A stretch of 64,000 nt of DNA from Kineosporia sp. R_H_3 (GCF_002198675.1 NZ_MWLL01000189.1:73096-137095), one strand, 5' to 3'; positions 21,354 to 33,295 are shown, numbered from the stretch's first letter. The notes: a model not told the origin generated them from the sequence alone. Numbers and translations are program-made.

Positions 21354-22282
21354 CGGCACCGCACGAGCTCGGCACCGCCGCCGACCCGCGGACGGCGATC
21401 GTCCTCGCCGGGGCGGAGGAGGGCGGCTCGCTCGGCCGCGACGCGTGGCGGCGGCTGCGCCGCGACCCCGCGGCCGTCGTCGGCTTCCTGCTCGTCCTGC
21501 TCTTCGTCGCCGTCGCGGTGCTCGCGCCGTGGCTCGCGCCGTACAGCCCGACCGACACCCCCGGCCAGGGCACTGTGACGCCGACGAACATCCCGGGCCC
21601 GTCGGCCGAGCACTGGATGGGGCTGGACAACCTCGGCCGCGACGAGCTGAGCCGGGTGCTCTACGGCGCCCGGCAGTCGCTCGTCATCGGCGTCGTGTCG
21701 CTGCTCCTCGGTGCCACGGCCGGGATCCTGCTCGGGCTGCTCGCCGGCGCGTTCGGCGGCTGGGTCGACAACATCGTCATGCGCGTCGTCGACATGATGC
21801 TCGCCGTGCCGCAGCTGCTCTTCGCGATCGCGGTCGCCGCGATGCTCGGCCAGTCGCTCACCTCGGTGATGATCGCGATCGGCGTGACGAACGTGCCGGT
21901 CTTCGCCCGCATCCTGCGCGGCTCGATGCTCGCCCAGCGGGGGAGCGACTACGCCCTCGCGGCGACCTCGCTCGGCGTCCGGCGGCGCTCCGTCGTCCTG
22001 CGGCACGTGCTGCCGAACTCGCTGTCCCCGGTCATCGTCCAGGGCACGCTCGCACTGGCGACGGCGATCATCGACGCGGCGGGCCTGGCGTTCCTCGGGC
22101 TGTCCGGCTCCGACCCCGCGGTCCCGGAGTGGGGCCGGATGCTCTCGGAGACGCAGCGGTTCCTCGCGTCGGCGTTCCACCTCGCGGTGTTCCCGGGCCT
22201 GGCGATCGTCCTCGCCGCGCTCGGGTTCACCCTCCTCGGGGAGTCCCTCCGCGAGGCCCTCGACCCGAAGTACCGGCGGTGA
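21350..22282 (+). CDS. ABC transporter permease, DppC type
   Basis: A 310-aa partner permease. The N-terminal cytoplasmic extension leads into the helix AAVVGFLLVLLFVAVAVLAPWLAPYSP. The segment EHWMGLDNLGRDELSRVLYGARQSL is the DppC/OppC hallmark. The EAA loop is DYALAATSLGVRRRSVVLRHVLPNS (about 200-225). The start is the ATG in the ATGA overlap with the previous gene. The stop overlaps the next gene's GTG, so translation is tightly coupled along the operon. Confidence 0.93.
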   Translation: MTAPHELGTAADPRTAIVLAGAEEGGSLGRDAWRRLRRDPAAVVGFLLVLLFVAVAVLAPWLAPYSPTDTPGQGTVTPTNIPGPSAEHWMGLDNLGRDELSRVLYGARQSLVIGVVSLLLGATAGILLGLLAGAFGGWVDNIVMRVVDMMLAVPQLLFAIAVAAMLGQSLTSVMIAIGVTNVPVFARILRGSMLAQRGSDYALAATSLGVRRRSVVLRHVLPNSLSPVIVQGTLALATAIIDAAGLAFLGLSGSDPAVPEWGRMLSETQRFLASAFHLAVFPGLAIVLAALGFTLLGESLREALDPKYRR

Positions 22283-23364
22283 CACGGATGGGAACCGGCA
22301 CGAGCGAGGAGCTCGACCTCGGCCAGGCACCCGGCCGCCCGGGGCGGGCGGCGTACGACGGGCCGCTGCTCGCCGTCGACGACCTGTCGGTGACGTTCAC
22401 CCGGCGCGGACGGCGCGACGTCCGCGCCGTCGACGGCGTGAGCTTCGCGATCCGGCCGGGCGAGACCGTCGGTCTCGTCGGCGAGTCCGGCTCCGGCAAG
22501 TCGGTGACGGCGCTGGCCGTCATGGGCCTGCTCCCGCGCCGCGGCGTGCGGGTCGGCGGCAGCGTCCGGCTCGAGGGCGAGGAGCTGCTCGGCGCGTCCG
22601 ACGACCGGCTGCGCGACCTGCGGGGCCGTGAGATGGCGATGGTCTTCCAGGACCCGATGACGTCGCTCAACCCGGTCGTGAGCATCGGCGTCCAGGTCAC
22701 CGAGGTGCTGCGCCGACACCGTGACATGACCCGCGAGCAGGCCGCCGTTGAGGCGGCCTCGCTGCTGCGCCGGGTCGGCATCCCGGACCCGGTGCGCCGG
22801 CTCAAGGACTACCCGCACCAGCTCTCCGGGGGGATGCGGCAGCGGGCGCTCATCGCCAGCGCCCTGGCCTGCCGGCCGCGGCTGCTCATCTGCGACGAGC
22901 CGACGACGGCGCTCGACGTGACGATCCAGGCGCAGATCCTCGACCTGCTCCGCCAGCTCGTCCGGGAGTCCGGGACGGCGCTGCTCATGATCACCCACGA
23001 CCTCGGCGTCGTCGCCGGGCTCTGCGACACCGTGCACGTCATGTACTCCGGCCGCGTCGTGGAGTCCGCGCCGCGGCGGCCCCTGTTCGGCGCACCCCGT
23101 CACCCGTACACCGGCGGTCTGCTCGCGTCGATCCCGCGGCTCGACGCCCCGCGCGGCGCACCGCTGCACCCGATCCAGGGCTCGCCGAACGACACCATCC
23201 CGTGGGAGGGCGGCTGCGCGTTCGCGCCGCGGTGCGAGCACCGCGTCGACGCGTGCACGACGTCCGCGCCGGCGCTCGAGGTGCGCGGCGACGCGTCGGT
23301 GCGCTGCTGGAACCCGCTGCCGCCACCGGGCCGGGCCGCCGCGGCACCGGAGGAGGGCACGTGA
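22279..23364 (+). CDS. Peptide ABC transporter ATP-binding protein, DppD type
   Basis: A 361-aa ABC ATPase. Walker A is GESGSGKS, the signature is LSGGMRQR, Walker B is [12 protein letters not shown] and the switch His is in MITHDLG. The C-terminal oligopeptide-transporter extension holds Cys residues in [16 protein letters not shown], which in relatives form an iron-sulfur or metal site. It powers import together with the DppF-type subunit. The GTG at 22279 overlaps the previous stop (GTGA); the in-frame ATG at 22288 is a nearly equal alternative and would shorten the product by 3 residues. Confidence 0.92.
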   Translation: MTRMGTGTSEELDLGQAPGRPGRAAYDGPLLAVDDLSVTFTRRGRRDVRAVDGVSFAIRPGETVGLVGESGSGKSVTALAVMGLLPRRGVRVGGSVRLEGEELLGASDDRLRDLRGREMAMVFQDPMTSLNPVVSIGVQVTEVLRRHRDMTREQAAVEAASLLRRVGIPDPVRRLKDYPHQLSGGMRQRALIASALACRPRLLICDEPTTALDVTIQAQILDLLRQLVRESGTALLMITHDLGVVAGLCDTVHVMYSGRVVESAPRRPLFGAPRHPYTGGLLASIPRLDAPRGAPLHPIQGSPNDTIPWEGGCAFAPRCEHRVDACTTSAPALEVRGDASVRCWNPLPPPGRAAAAPEEGT

Positions 23365-24452
23365 GCGAGAGCGTCGAGCAGGTCGGGGAGCTCGCGGCGG
23401 CCGGGGCCGACCCGCTGCTCAGGGTCCGGGGCCTCAAGGTGCACTTCCCGATCGTCAAGGGCGTGATCGTCGACCGCGTCGTCGGGCACGTCCGCGCCGT
23501 GGACGGCGTCGACCTCGACGTCACGCGCGGGAGCACGTACGGCCTCGTGGGGGAGTCCGGCTGCGGCAAGAGCACGCTGGGCCGGGCCGTGCTGCGGCTC
23601 GTCGAGCCGACCGCCGGGACCGTCGAGTTCGACGGCGTCGACGTCGCGTCGCTCAAGGGCGAGGCGCTGCGTCGCGAGCGGCGGCGGATGCAGATGGTGT
23701 TCCAGGACCCGATGTCGTCGCTGGACCCGCGGCAGAGCGTGGAGTCGGTCCTCATGGAGCCGCTCCTCGCGCACGACGTGAAGCCAGAGGGCGGGGTCGA
23801 CGCGCACGTCCGGCGGCTGCTCGACGTCGTCGGTCTGCCCGGCAGCGCAGCCGGCCGGTACCCGCACGAGTTCTCCGGCGGCCAGCGGCAGCGGATCGGG
23901 ATCGCCCGGGCGATCGCGCTCAACCCCGACCTCGTCATCGCCGACGAGCCGGTCTCGGCGCTCGACGTCTCGGTGCAGGCGCAGGTCGTCAACCTGCTCG
24001 AGGACCTCCAGGAGCAGCTCGGGCTCACGTACGTCGTCATCGCGCACGACCTCGCCGTCGTCCGGCACGTGAGCGACACGATCGGGGTCATGTACCTCGG
24101 GATGCTCGTCGAGGAGGCCCCGAGCGACGACCTCTACGCGACCCCGCGGCACCCGTACACGATCTCGCTCATGTCGGCGATCCCCATCCCGGACCCGGAC
24201 GTCGAGGACCGCCGCGAGCGGATCCTGCTCGCCGGCGACCTGCCGAGCCCGGCGAACCCGCCGTCCGGCTGCCGCTTCCACACCCGCTGCCCGTTCCGGC
24301 AGGAGACCCGCTGCCACGACGAGGTCCCCGCGCTGCGGACCCTCGCGCCCGGCCACCGGGTCGCCTGCCACTGGGCCGAGGACGTCGCCGACGGCCGGAT
24401 CACCCCGGCCGCGTCCGCGTTCGACGCCGCGGCCATCCCGACCGACGCCTGA
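23361..24452 (+). CDS. Peptide ABC transporter ATP-binding protein, DppF type
   Basis: A 363-aa second ATPase of the importer. Walker A is GESGCGKS, the signature FSGGQRQR, and Walker [13 protein letters not shown]. The sequence [25 protein letters not shown] before Walker A is typical of DppF/OppF. The C-terminal domain again has spaced Cys residues ([16 protein letters not shown]). It starts at the GTG in the GTGA overlap with the DppD-type gene and is the last gene of the operon, followed by a strong hairpin. Confidence 0.92.
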   Translation: MSESVEQVGELAAAGADPLLRVRGLKVHFPIVKGVIVDRVVGHVRAVDGVDLDVTRGSTYGLVGESGCGKSTLGRAVLRLVEPTAGTVEFDGVDVASLKGEALRRERRRMQMVFQDPMSSLDPRQSVESVLMEPLLAHDVKPEGGVDAHVRRLLDVVGLPGSAAGRYPHEFSGGQRQRIGIARAIALNPDLVIADEPVSALDVSVQAQVVNLLEDLQEQLGLTYVVIAHDLAVVRHVSDTIGVMYLGMLVEEAPSDDLYATPRHPYTISLMSAIPIPDPDVEDRRERILLAGDLPSPANPPSGCRFHTRCPFRQETRCHDEVPALRTLAPGHRVACHWAEDVADGRITPAASAFDAAAIPTDA

Positions 24453-24470
24453 CACCGGTCCCAGGGCGCA

Positions 24471-24511
24471 CGGCGAGGGCGGCGGGTCACCTGCACCCGC
24501 CGCCCTCGCCG
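24471..24511. terminator. Strong 17-bp GC-rich hairpin terminator
   Basis: A perfect 17-bp stem (24471-24487 with 24495-24511) and a 7-nt loop CACCTGC. It lies between the convergent ends of the peptide importer operon (stop 24452) and the exporter permease (stop 24540). Given the symmetry, it probably serves both strands. Confidence 0.8.
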
Positions 24512-24539
24512 TCCCCTCACACCTGGTGCCGGTGAGCCG

Positions 24540-27074
24540 CTACTCCGTCGCGATCGCCTTGAGGATGTCGAGCCGGACGGCGCGGACCGTCGGCAGGACG
24601 GCGGCCATGACCCCGACGAATGCGGACGCCGCGAGGACGACGAGGATCGTCGACCACGGGATCGCGAGCAGCTCCAGGCCCTGGTTCTTCAGCCCGCGCT
24701 GGAGCGCGACCCCGAGACCGACCCCGAGCGCCGTCCCGAGCAGCGCCCCGAAGAGCGCCGTCGTCACCGCCTCGATGGTGATCATCCCGGACAGCTGCCG
24801 GCGCCGTAGGCCCACGGCCCGCAGCAGGCCGATCTCCCGGGTCCGCTCGAAGACCGACAGCGCCAGGGTGTTGATGATGCCGAGCACCGCGATGACGACG
24901 CTGAAGAGCAGGAGCGCGTAGAGGATGCCGAGGATGATGTTCACCCCGGCGGCCGCGGTGCTCTGGAACTCCTCGCCGTCCTCGACGCTGACCACGAGGA
25001 ACTGCTTGACCTCGGCGACGAGCGCGGCGCGCAGCGCGGTCAGGTCGGCACCGGGCGCTGCCTTGACGAAGACGCCCTGGTTGAACCGCTGCGCGGCCGG
25101 CACCGCGGCCTCGAAGAGGTCCTCCCCGACGACGATGTCCGTCGCGAGGATCTGCATCGGCGCGTAGACCCCGCCGACGGTGTACTCCTTCTGCCCCAAC
25201 GCACCGACGGCGAGCGACACCTTCGAGCCGGTCGTCCAGCCCTGCTCCGCCGCGGTGTCCCCGTTGACGATGATCTCGCCGCGGTCGATGGCGTCGAGCG
25301 AGCCCGACCGCATCGTGATGTCGAAGTTGTCACCGAGCCCCTTCGCGGTCCCCGCGGAGGCGCCGAGGTCCTCGCCGTCGCTGCTGCGCACCCCGAACCC
25401 GACGGCGTCGGCGACCGACTGCACCCCCGGGAGCGCGGCGACCGCGGGCCCGACCGACGTCGGGACGGCGACGCCGCCCCCCGCGGAGAGCACGAAGTCG
25501 GAGCGGATCTCCTGCGCGACGAGGTCCGCGACGCTCGCCTTCGTCGACTGCGCGACGACCCCGAGCGCCGAGATGAGCGCGAGCCCGATCATCAGCGCAC
25601 TGGCCGTCGTCGCGGTCCGCCGCGGGACGCGCAGGGCGTTCTCCCGGGCGAGCCTGCCGACGACGCCGAGCGTCGCGGCGAACGGCGCCGCGACGACCCG
25701 GATCACCGGTCGCGCGATGACCGGTGCCGCGACGATCGCACCGAGGACGACGAGGAGCGCGCCCGGACCGACGAGCAGCCAGGCGATGTCGTCCCGGGTG
25801 ACCCCGGTGACGACGAGGCCGGCACCGACGGCCAGGCCCGACAACCCGAGCGTGCCCCGCAGCCGCAGGCCCTTCGCGGGGATCGACAGGTCGTCGCGCA
25901 TCGCGGCGACCGGTGCGATCCGGGCCGCGCGGCGGGCGGGGATGTAGGCGCCGACCATCGTGACGACGGTCCCGACGACGAGGCTCGTGGCCACGGTCAG
26001 AGCGTCCACCGGCAGGTCCGAGGACAGGTCGATGCCGACGAACGACCGCAGCGCCGCCTTCGCACCGGCTGCGACGAGGACGCCGAAGCCGATGCCCACC
26101 GCCGAGCCGACGAGCCCGACGACGAAGGCCTCGCCGAGGACCACCCGGCGCACCTGGGGCCGGGACGCCCCGACGGCCCGCAGGAGCGCGAGCTCACGGG
26201 TCCGCTGGGCGACGATCATCGCGAACGTGTTGTAGATGATGAACGCGCCGACGAAGAGCGCGATCCCCGCGAAGGCGAGCAGGAACGTCGTGATGAAGCC
26301 CAGTGCGGTCCCCAGCGCCTCCTGGTTCTCCTCGTTGAAGTCCGTGACGGTGATCGCCTCCGCGTCGGCCGGCAGCACCTTCGCGACGGCGGCGCGCAGC
26401 GTCGCCTCGCTCGTGCCGTCGGCCGCCTCGAGCTGGAAGTCGCCCACCCGGCCGTCGGGTGCGAAGAGGGTCCGGGCGGTCTGCGCGTCGACGAGGACGG
26501 CGGTCGCGCCGAACGTCGTCCCCGCACCGAACTTCACCTCGCCGACGATCGTCACCGACTGCCGGTGTTCACCGATGACGGCCTGGGTCGTGTCACCGAC
26601 GGCGAGCCCGCTCAGCTCGAGCGTGCGCTTCTCGACGGCGACCTCGCCGGCCTTCGTCGGCCCACGGCCGTCGAGGAGGGTGAAGGACTGGCCCTGCGGG
26701 TCCCAGAAGAAGCCGAGGCCGGGGGCGCCGCCGCTGCGGACCGCCGTCCCGTCCTTGCCCGCGATGAGCGCGGTGCCCTGCAGGTCGGGGACGACCCGCT
26801 TGACCCCGGGCACGGCCGCGAGCTGCTTCTCGAGGTCGAGAGACAGAGCCGCGCGGCCGGACGACGCCTGCCCGGCGGCACCGGTCTCGGTACCCCGGAC
26901 GACGACGTCGACGCCCTTGGACGCCTGGTTGAACAACCCGTCGAGGGTGGCGCGGATGCTGTCGCTGAGGACGAAGGTGCCCGCGACGAAGCCGGTGCCG
27001 ACCATGACGGCGAACGCGGTGAGCAGGAAGCGGACGAAGTGCCCGCGGACGCTCTTGAGCGTGATGCGCAGCAT
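24540..27074 (-). CDS. FtsX-like/MacB-type ABC transporter permease
   Basis: An 844-aa membrane protein with duplicated FtsX architecture. After an N-terminal membrane helix (VRFLLTAFAVMVGTGFVAGTFVL) comes a large extracytoplasmic MacB_PCD domain, then an FtsX segment with three helices near 270-400 (QRTRELALLRAVGASRPQVRR in its loop). A second helix, extracellular domain and terminal FtsX segment follow (FERTREIGLLRAVGLRRRQLSG). Proteins of this class couple ATP hydrolysis to extrusion of lipids, peptides or drugs, or to wall remodelling; the substrate is unknown. The ATG at 27074 lies 2 nt after the ATPase stop. The frame continues far upstream but that part is antisense to the ATPase. Confidence 0.9.
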   Translation of the reverse strand: MLRITLKSVRGHFVRFLLTAFAVMVGTGFVAGTFVLSDSIRATLDGLFNQASKGVDVVVRGTETGAAGQASSGRAALSLDLEKQLAAVPGVKRVVPDLQGTALIAGKDGTAVRSGGAPGLGFFWDPQGQSFTLLDGRGPTKAGEVAVEKRTLELSGLAVGDTTQAVIGEHRQSVTIVGEVKFGAGTTFGATAVLVDAQTARTLFAPDGRVGDFQLEAADGTSEATLRAAVAKVLPADAEAITVTDFNEENQEALGTALGFITTFLLAFAGIALFVGAFIIYNTFAMIVAQRTRELALLRAVGASRPQVRRVVLGEAFVVGLVGSAVGIGFGVLVAAGAKAALRSFVGIDLSSDLPVDALTVATSLVVGTVVTMVGAYIPARRAARIAPVAAMRDDLSIPAKGLRLRGTLGLSGLAVGAGLVVTGVTRDDIAWLLVGPGALLVVLGAIVAAPVIARPVIRVVAAPFAATLGVVGRLARENALRVPRRTATTASALMIGLALISALGVVAQSTKASVADLVAQEIRSDFVLSAGGGVAVPTSVGPAVAALPGVQSVADAVGFGVRSSDGEDLGASAGTAKGLGDNFDITMRSGSLDAIDRGEIIVNGDTAAEQGWTTGSKVSLAVGALGQKEYTVGGVYAPMQILATDIVVGEDLFEAAVPAAQRFNQGVFVKAAPGADLTALRAALVAEVKQFLVVSVEDGEEFQSTAAAGVNIILGILYALLLFSVVIAVLGIINTLALSVFERTREIGLLRAVGLRRRQLSGMITIEAVTTALFGALLGTALGVGLGVALQRGLKNQGLELLAIPWSTILVVLAASAFVGVMAAVLPTVRAVRLDILKAIATE

Positions 27075-27076
27075 GG

Positions 27077-27847
27077 TCAGGCCTGCCGTCCGGCCGGCTC
27101 GAAGCCGCGCATCCGGGCGAGGACGGAGTCCGCGGTCGGCTCGTTGATCTCGTCGACGATGCGGCCGTCCGAGAGGAACAGCACGCGGTCGGCGTACGCC
27201 GCGGAGACCGGGTCGTGCGTGACCATGACGATGCTCTGGCCGAACTCGTCGACCGAGCGGCGCAGGAAGCCGAGGATCTCGGCGCTCGACCGGGAGTCGA
27301 GGTTGCCCGTGGGCTCGTCGGCGAAGACGATCGCCGGCCGGCTCACGAGCGCCCGCGCGCACGCGACGCGCTGCTGCTGGCCGCCGGAGAGCTGGTTCGG
27401 CCGGTGCGTGAGCCGGTCGCGCAGGTTGACGGTGTCGATGATCGTGTCGAACCACGCCTGGTCGAGCTTCGTCCCCGCGATGTCGAGGGGGAGCGTGATG
27501 TTCTCCCGCGCCGTGAGCGTCGGGACGAGGTTGAACGACTGGAAGACGAAGCCCAGCCGGTCGCGGCGCAGCGTCGTCAGCGCCTTGTCCTTCAGACCGT
27601 TCACGGTGACGCCGTCGATGACGACGGTCCCGGAGGTCGGGGTGTCGAGGGCGGCCATGCAGTGCATGAGCGTCGACTTGCCCGACCCCGAGGGCCCCAT
27701 GATCGCGGTCATCCGGCCGCGCTCGAACTCGACGCTCACACCGTCGAGCGCGCGCACGGCCGCCTCGCCCGTGCCGTACACCTTCGTCAGGTCGACGGCC
27801 TGCGCGACGGCGCCTGCCGGTGCTGCTGTGACGTGACCATCGGTCAC
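27077..27847 (-). CDS. MacB/LolD-type ABC transporter ATP-binding protein
   Basis: A 256-aa ATPase partner of the FtsX-like permease. Walker A is GPSGSGKST, the Q-loop is FVFQSFNLVPTLTARENI, the signature LSGGQQQR, Walker B IVFADEPTGNLDS and the switch His is in MVTHDP. The DEPTGNLD form is typical of the MacB/LolD group. GTG at 27847 is chosen because GGAGGAGGAC lies a few bases upstream; the open frame extends 30 codons further without family similarity. A promoter with a palindrome in its spacer lies upstream. Confidence 0.93.
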   Translation of the reverse strand: MTDGHVTAAPAGAVAQAVDLTKVYGTGEAAVRALDGVSVEFERGRMTAIMGPSGSGKSTLMHCMAALDTPTSGTVVIDGVTVNGLKDKALTTLRRDRLGFVFQSFNLVPTLTARENITLPLDIAGTKLDQAWFDTIIDTVNLRDRLTHRPNQLSGGQQQRVACARALVSRPAIVFADEPTGNLDSRSSAEILGFLRRSVDEFGQSIVMVTHDPVSAAYADRVLFLSDGRIVDEINEPTADSVLARMRGFEPAGRQA

Positions 27848-27906
27848 GATGTCCTCCTCCGTCGGTTCGCCCCTGGAGGGCCGTCGTGGCCCCGGGCACG
27901 GTCGTG

Positions 27907-27937
27907 ATCCTCGAGCCTGCCGTGGCGGCAGGGTCAA
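27907..27937 (-). promoter_or_regulatory. Promoter of the MacB-like operon with palindrome in the spacer
   Basis: Read on the minus strand, TTGACC (27932-27937) and GAGGAT (27907-27912) form a -35/-10 pair with a 19-nt spacer. The spacer almost wholly consists of a perfect 7-3-7 palindrome, CCTGCCG-TGG-CGGCAGG (27916-27932). A repressor or MerR-type activator site is possible, because the spacer is longer than optimal. Confidence 0.4.
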
Positions 27938-28100
27938 GGCAGTAGGGCCACCTGCACTCTGTGCCGACGGGCCAGCCCCCCGCCGCGGTTCCGATCCTTC
28001 CAGGCGGACGCTACGGACAGATCAACCAGCAGGTGGACACGACGTGTCGTCGGACCGGTCGTCGCTCAGCCCTGCGTCGGACCCGGCGTCGTCCTTTCGG

Positions 28101-28952
28101 CTACTCCTCGTCGAGACCCGGGACGGCGAGCGCCGACGCCCGCTCGCCGAGCACGATCTCGACGGCGCCCTCGGGCAGCGGCGGGGGAGTGCCGCCCCAG
28201 GCCGGGCAGAGCGGCTTGTGGTCGCACCAGTCGCACAGCCGGCTCGGGGACGCCCGCCAGTCGCCGGTCTCGGCCGCGAGCGCGATCGCCGCCCAGAGCG
28301 CCTTGACCTTGCGTTCGGTCGCGAGCAGGTCGGCCTCGTCGGGTGCGTACCGCAGGATCTCGCCGTTGCCGAGGTAGACGAGCTGGAGCACCGACGGGAC
28401 CGTGCCGCGCAGCCGCCACAGGACGAGCGCGTAGAACTTCATCTGGAACAGCGCCTTGGCCTCGAAGCTCTCCCGCGGCGCCCGGCCCGTCTTGTAGTCG
28501 ACGACGCGCAGCCGGCCGTCGGGGGCGACGTCGAGCCGGTCGACGTAGCCGCGCAGCACGAGCCCGTCGTCGAGCACGGTCTCGACGTACAGCTCGCGCT
28601 CGGCGGGCTCGAGGCGGGTCGGGTCCTCCAGCTCGAACCACTTCTCGAGGAGCGACTCGGCGCCGGCCAGCCACGTCGTCAACGCCTCGCCGTCCCCGTC
28701 GAAGAGCACCGCGAGCTCCGGAGCCTCCTCCTGCACCCGGGCCCACTGCGACGGGAGGAGCCCGCGCGCGGCGTCGAGCGTGCGGTCGCCGCTCGGGAGG
28801 TCGAAGAGCCGCTCGAGGACGGCGTGCACGACGGTGCCCCGCACGGCCGCCGGGCTCGGCGCCTCGGGCAGCCGGTCGACGACACGGAAGCGGTAGCGCA
28901 GCGGGCACTGCATGAAGTCCCCGGCGCGCGAGGGGGAGAGCGCAGTGGCCAT
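28101..28952 (-). CDS. RecB-family PD-(D/E)XK exonuclease with Fe-S type Cys pattern
   Basis: A 283-aa nuclease-like protein corresponding to the RecB-like gene next to the mycobacterial proteasome region. The start, ATALSPSRAGDFMQCPLRYRF, has the first Cys (residue 15). HAVLERLF follows, then the PD-(D/E)XK core with GYVDRLDVAPDGRLRVVDYKTGRAP (the Asp and D-Y-K-T catalytic motif). Three Cys come near the end, in LCDWCDHKPLCP. The four Cys pattern matches the Fe-S cluster seen in AddB and Cas4 relatives. The likely role is DNA end processing or repair. ATG at 28952 is 7 nt after a TAGAGT box that belongs to a RecA-NDp-like element. Confidence 0.9.
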   Translation of the reverse strand: MATALSPSRAGDFMQCPLRYRFRVVDRLPEAPSPAAVRGTVVHAVLERLFDLPSGDRTLDAARGLLPSQWARVQEEAPELAVLFDGDGEALTTWLAGAESLLEKWFELEDPTRLEPAERELYVETVLDDGLVLRGYVDRLDVAPDGRLRVVDYKTGRAPRESFEAKALFQMKFYALVLWRLRGTVPSVLQLVYLGNGEILRYAPDEADLLATERKVKALWAAIALAAETGDWRASPSRLCDWCDHKPLCPAWGGTPPPLPEGAVEIVLGERASALAVPGLDEE

Positions 28953-28959
28953 GGGGAGG

Positions 28960-28982
28960 ACTCTAGGGAACGTCACCGACAG
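28960..28982 (-). promoter_or_regulatory. RecA-NDp-like (PafBC-type) promoter of the RecB-family nuclease
   Basis: On the minus strand the sequence reads CTGTCGGTG (28974-28982), eight bases, then TAGAGT (28960-28965), followed 7 nt later by the ATG. The mycobacterial RecA-NDp consensus is TTGTCRGTG-N8-TAnnnT. This site matches 8 of 9 bases in the first block, the exact spacing and the -10 block. RecA-NDp is the site used by PafBC for DNA-damage induction in mycobacteria. Confidence 0.6.
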
Positions 28983-29010
28983 CACGGCCGTTGATCGGGC
29001 GACGCCGACC

Positions 29011-29016
29011 TAGGAT
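29011..29016 (+). promoter_or_regulatory. -10 box TAGGAT for leaderless site-2 protease gene
   Basis: TAGGAT lies exactly 6 nt before the ATG at 29023. The region is divergent with the RecB-family nuclease promoter; the two -10 boxes are 45 nt apart. Confidence 0.5.
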
Positions 29017-29021
29017 CGTGA

Positions 29022-31274
<2,253 letters not shown>

Positions 31275-31322
31275 CGGGCCGGCACGGGTCCGGAGGGGCG
31301 CGTGCGGCGCGGGTGACCGCTG

Positions 31323-31523
31323 TGAACACTCTTCGCGAACCGGACGACACGCCGCGTGTTCAGCGATTGGTGTACATCACATGACCGCTAGGTGAGACGC
31401 ATCACCCGCTCCCGGTGAAGAAGCACCGCACAATGGCCCGAAGTGGGAACGGGGAGCGAGACGAACGTCTCGCCTCGTCGACAACGGCCCTCGGGCGCAC
31501 TTGTGGGTCCGCGGGGTTAGGGT
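31323..31523 (+). promoter_or_regulatory. arc promoter region with two inverted repeats and a RecA-NDp-like element
   Basis: TTGTGGGTC (31501-31509), eight bases and TAGGGT (31518-31523) match RecA-NDp in 7 of 9 first-block bases with exact N8 spacing. About 45 nt upstream is an 18-bp palindrome, GCGAGACG-AA-CGTCTCGC (31456-31473). Further upstream TGAACAC (31323-31329) and GTGTTCA (31356-31362) form an inverted repeat with a 26-nt spacer. The mRNA would have a leader of about 31 nt carrying GGAGGT. Confidence 0.45.
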
Positions 31524-31560
31524 CGAACGTGTCCGCCCCATGGGGAGGGAGGTGCCCGGC

Positions 31561-33273
31561 ATGACCGACAACGACGACGCATCGCTCCGGTCCGAGATCG
31601 CACGCCTGCAGCACGAGGTGGAGCGGCTCCGAGCGGCACGTGACGCCGCCGGCCCGGAGGAGCTGGCCAGGCTTCGCGCCCAGGTGGCCCAGCTGGCCAA
31701 CCAGAACGACCGACTCGCGTCGACCCTGCGCGACGCGCGCGACCAGATCGTCGCCCTCAAGGCCGAGGTCGACCGGCTCGCCCAGCCCCCGAACACCTAC
31801 GGCATCTACGTCGGCCCCGGTGACGAGGACGGCACCGCGGACGTCATGAGCAGCGGCCGCAAGATGCGCGTCTCCGTGAGCCCCTCGGTCGAGCGGGACG
31901 ACATCCTCGCCGGCCAGGAGGTCATGCTCAACGAGGCCTTCAACATCGTCGCGGCCAAGGACTTCGACCGCACCGGCGAGATCGTCATCGTCAAGGAGAT
32001 CATCGACGAGGACCGTGCCCTCGTCGTGGCCCACGCCGACGAGGAGCGGGTCGTCCACCTCGCCGGTCCGCTGCGCGGCGTCAAGCTGCGCGTCGGGGAC
32101 GCCCTGACGATGGACACCCGCTCCGGGTACGCGTTCGAGCGCATCCCCAAGGCCGAGGTCAACGACCTCGTCCTCGAGGAGGTGCCGGACATCGACTACA
32201 CCGACATCGGTGGCCTCGGCCCGCAGATCGAGATGATCCGGGACGCCGTCGAGCTGCCGTTCCTGCACCCGGACCTGTTCCGGGAGCACGGGCTCAAGCC
32301 GCCGAAGGGCGTGCTGCTCTACGGCCCGCCCGGGTGCGGCAAGACGCTCATCGCCAAGGCCGTCGCGCGGTCGCTCGCGAAGAAGATCGCCGAGCTGCGC
32401 GGGGTCAAGGAGTCGAAGAGCTACTTCCTCAACGTCAAGGGCCCCGAGCTGCTCAACAAGTACGTCGGCGAGACCGAGCGGCACATCCGGCTCATCTTCG
32501 CCCGGGCCCGGGAGAAGGCGTCCGAGGGCACGCCCGTCGTCGTCTTCTTCGACGAGATGGACTCGCTCTTCCGCACCCGCGGGTCGGGCGTCTCCAGCGA
32601 CGTCGAGACGACGATCGTGCCGCAGCTGCTCAGCGAGATCGACGGCGTCGAGCGGCTCGAGAACGTCATCGTCATCGGCGCCTCGAACCGCGAGGACATG
32701 ATCGACCCGGCCATCCTGCGGCCGGGCCGGCTGGACGTGAAGATCAAGATCCAGCGTCCGGACGCCGAGGCGGCCAAGGACATCTTCGGCAAGTACCTGA
32801 CGCCGGATCTGCCGCTCCACGCGGACGACGTCGCCGCCAACGAGGGCTCGCCGACGGCGACCGTCTTCGCGATGATCCAGCGGGTCGTCGAGCGGATGTA
32901 CTCCGAGACCGAGGAGAACCAGTTCCTCGAGGTCACGTACGCGAACGGCGACAAGGAGATCCTCTACTTCAAGGACTTCAACTCCGGCGCGATGGTGCAG
33001 AACATCGTCGACCGGGCGAAGAAGACCGCGATCAAGGACCTCCTCGAGACCGGGCAGCGGGGCATCCGCCTCGACCACCTGCTCATGGCGTGCGTGGACG
33101 AGTTCAAGGAGAACGAGGACCTGCCGAACACGACCAACCCCGACGACTGGGCGCGGATCTCCGGCAAGAAGGGCGAGCGGATCGTCTACATCCGCACGAT
33201 CATCCAGGGCAAGCAGGGCACCGAGCCCGGCCGGACGATCGACACCGTCGCCAACACGGGCCAGTACCTCTAG
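31561..33273 (+). CDS. arc: Proteasomal AAA ATPase ARC/Mpa
   Basis: A 570-aa hexameric unfoldase that recognises pupylated proteins and threads them into the 20S proteasome. An N-terminal coiled coil (about 8-75) binds Pup. A double OB ring follows (about 78-200, with TYGIYVG at the start). The AAA domain has Walker A GPPGCGKT (255-262), Walker B VVVFFDE (325-331) and [11 protein letters not shown] in its second-region-of-homology part. The C-terminus is GQYL, the gate-opening motif that docks on PrcA. ATG at 31561 is chosen for its GGAGGT 8 nt upstream; the frame opens 20 codons earlier. It is separated from dop by three minus-strand genes. Confidence 0.97.
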   Translation: MTDNDDASLRSEIARLQHEVERLRAARDAAGPEELARLRAQVAQLANQNDRLASTLRDARDQIVALKAEVDRLAQPPNTYGIYVGPGDEDGTADVMSSGRKMRVSVSPSVERDDILAGQEVMLNEAFNIVAAKDFDRTGEIVIVKEIIDEDRALVVAHADEERVVHLAGPLRGVKLRVGDALTMDTRSGYAFERIPKAEVNDLVLEEVPDIDYTDIGGLGPQIEMIRDAVELPFLHPDLFREHGLKPPKGVLLYGPPGCGKTLIAKAVARSLAKKIAELRGVKESKSYFLNVKGPELLNKYVGETERHIRLIFARAREKASEGTPVVVFFDEMDSLFRTRGSGVSSDVETTIVPQLLSEIDGVERLENVIVIGASNREDMIDPAILRPGRLDVKIKIQRPDAEAAKDIFGKYLTPDLPLHADDVAANEGSPTATVFAMIQRVVERMYSETEENQFLEVTYANGDKEILYFKDFNSGAMVQNIVDRAKKTAIKDLLETGQRGIRLDHLLMACVDEFKENEDLPNTTNPDDWARISGKKGERIVYIRTIIQGKQGTEPGRTIDTVANTGQYL

Positions 33274-33295
33274 GCCGCCGCAGCCCCGGCAGCAC

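Noticed and set aside
31324-31362. LexA box upstream of arc
   Set aside because: GAACAC and GTGTTC are 26 nt apart, not the GAAC-N4-GTTC arrangement of actinobacterial LexA sites.
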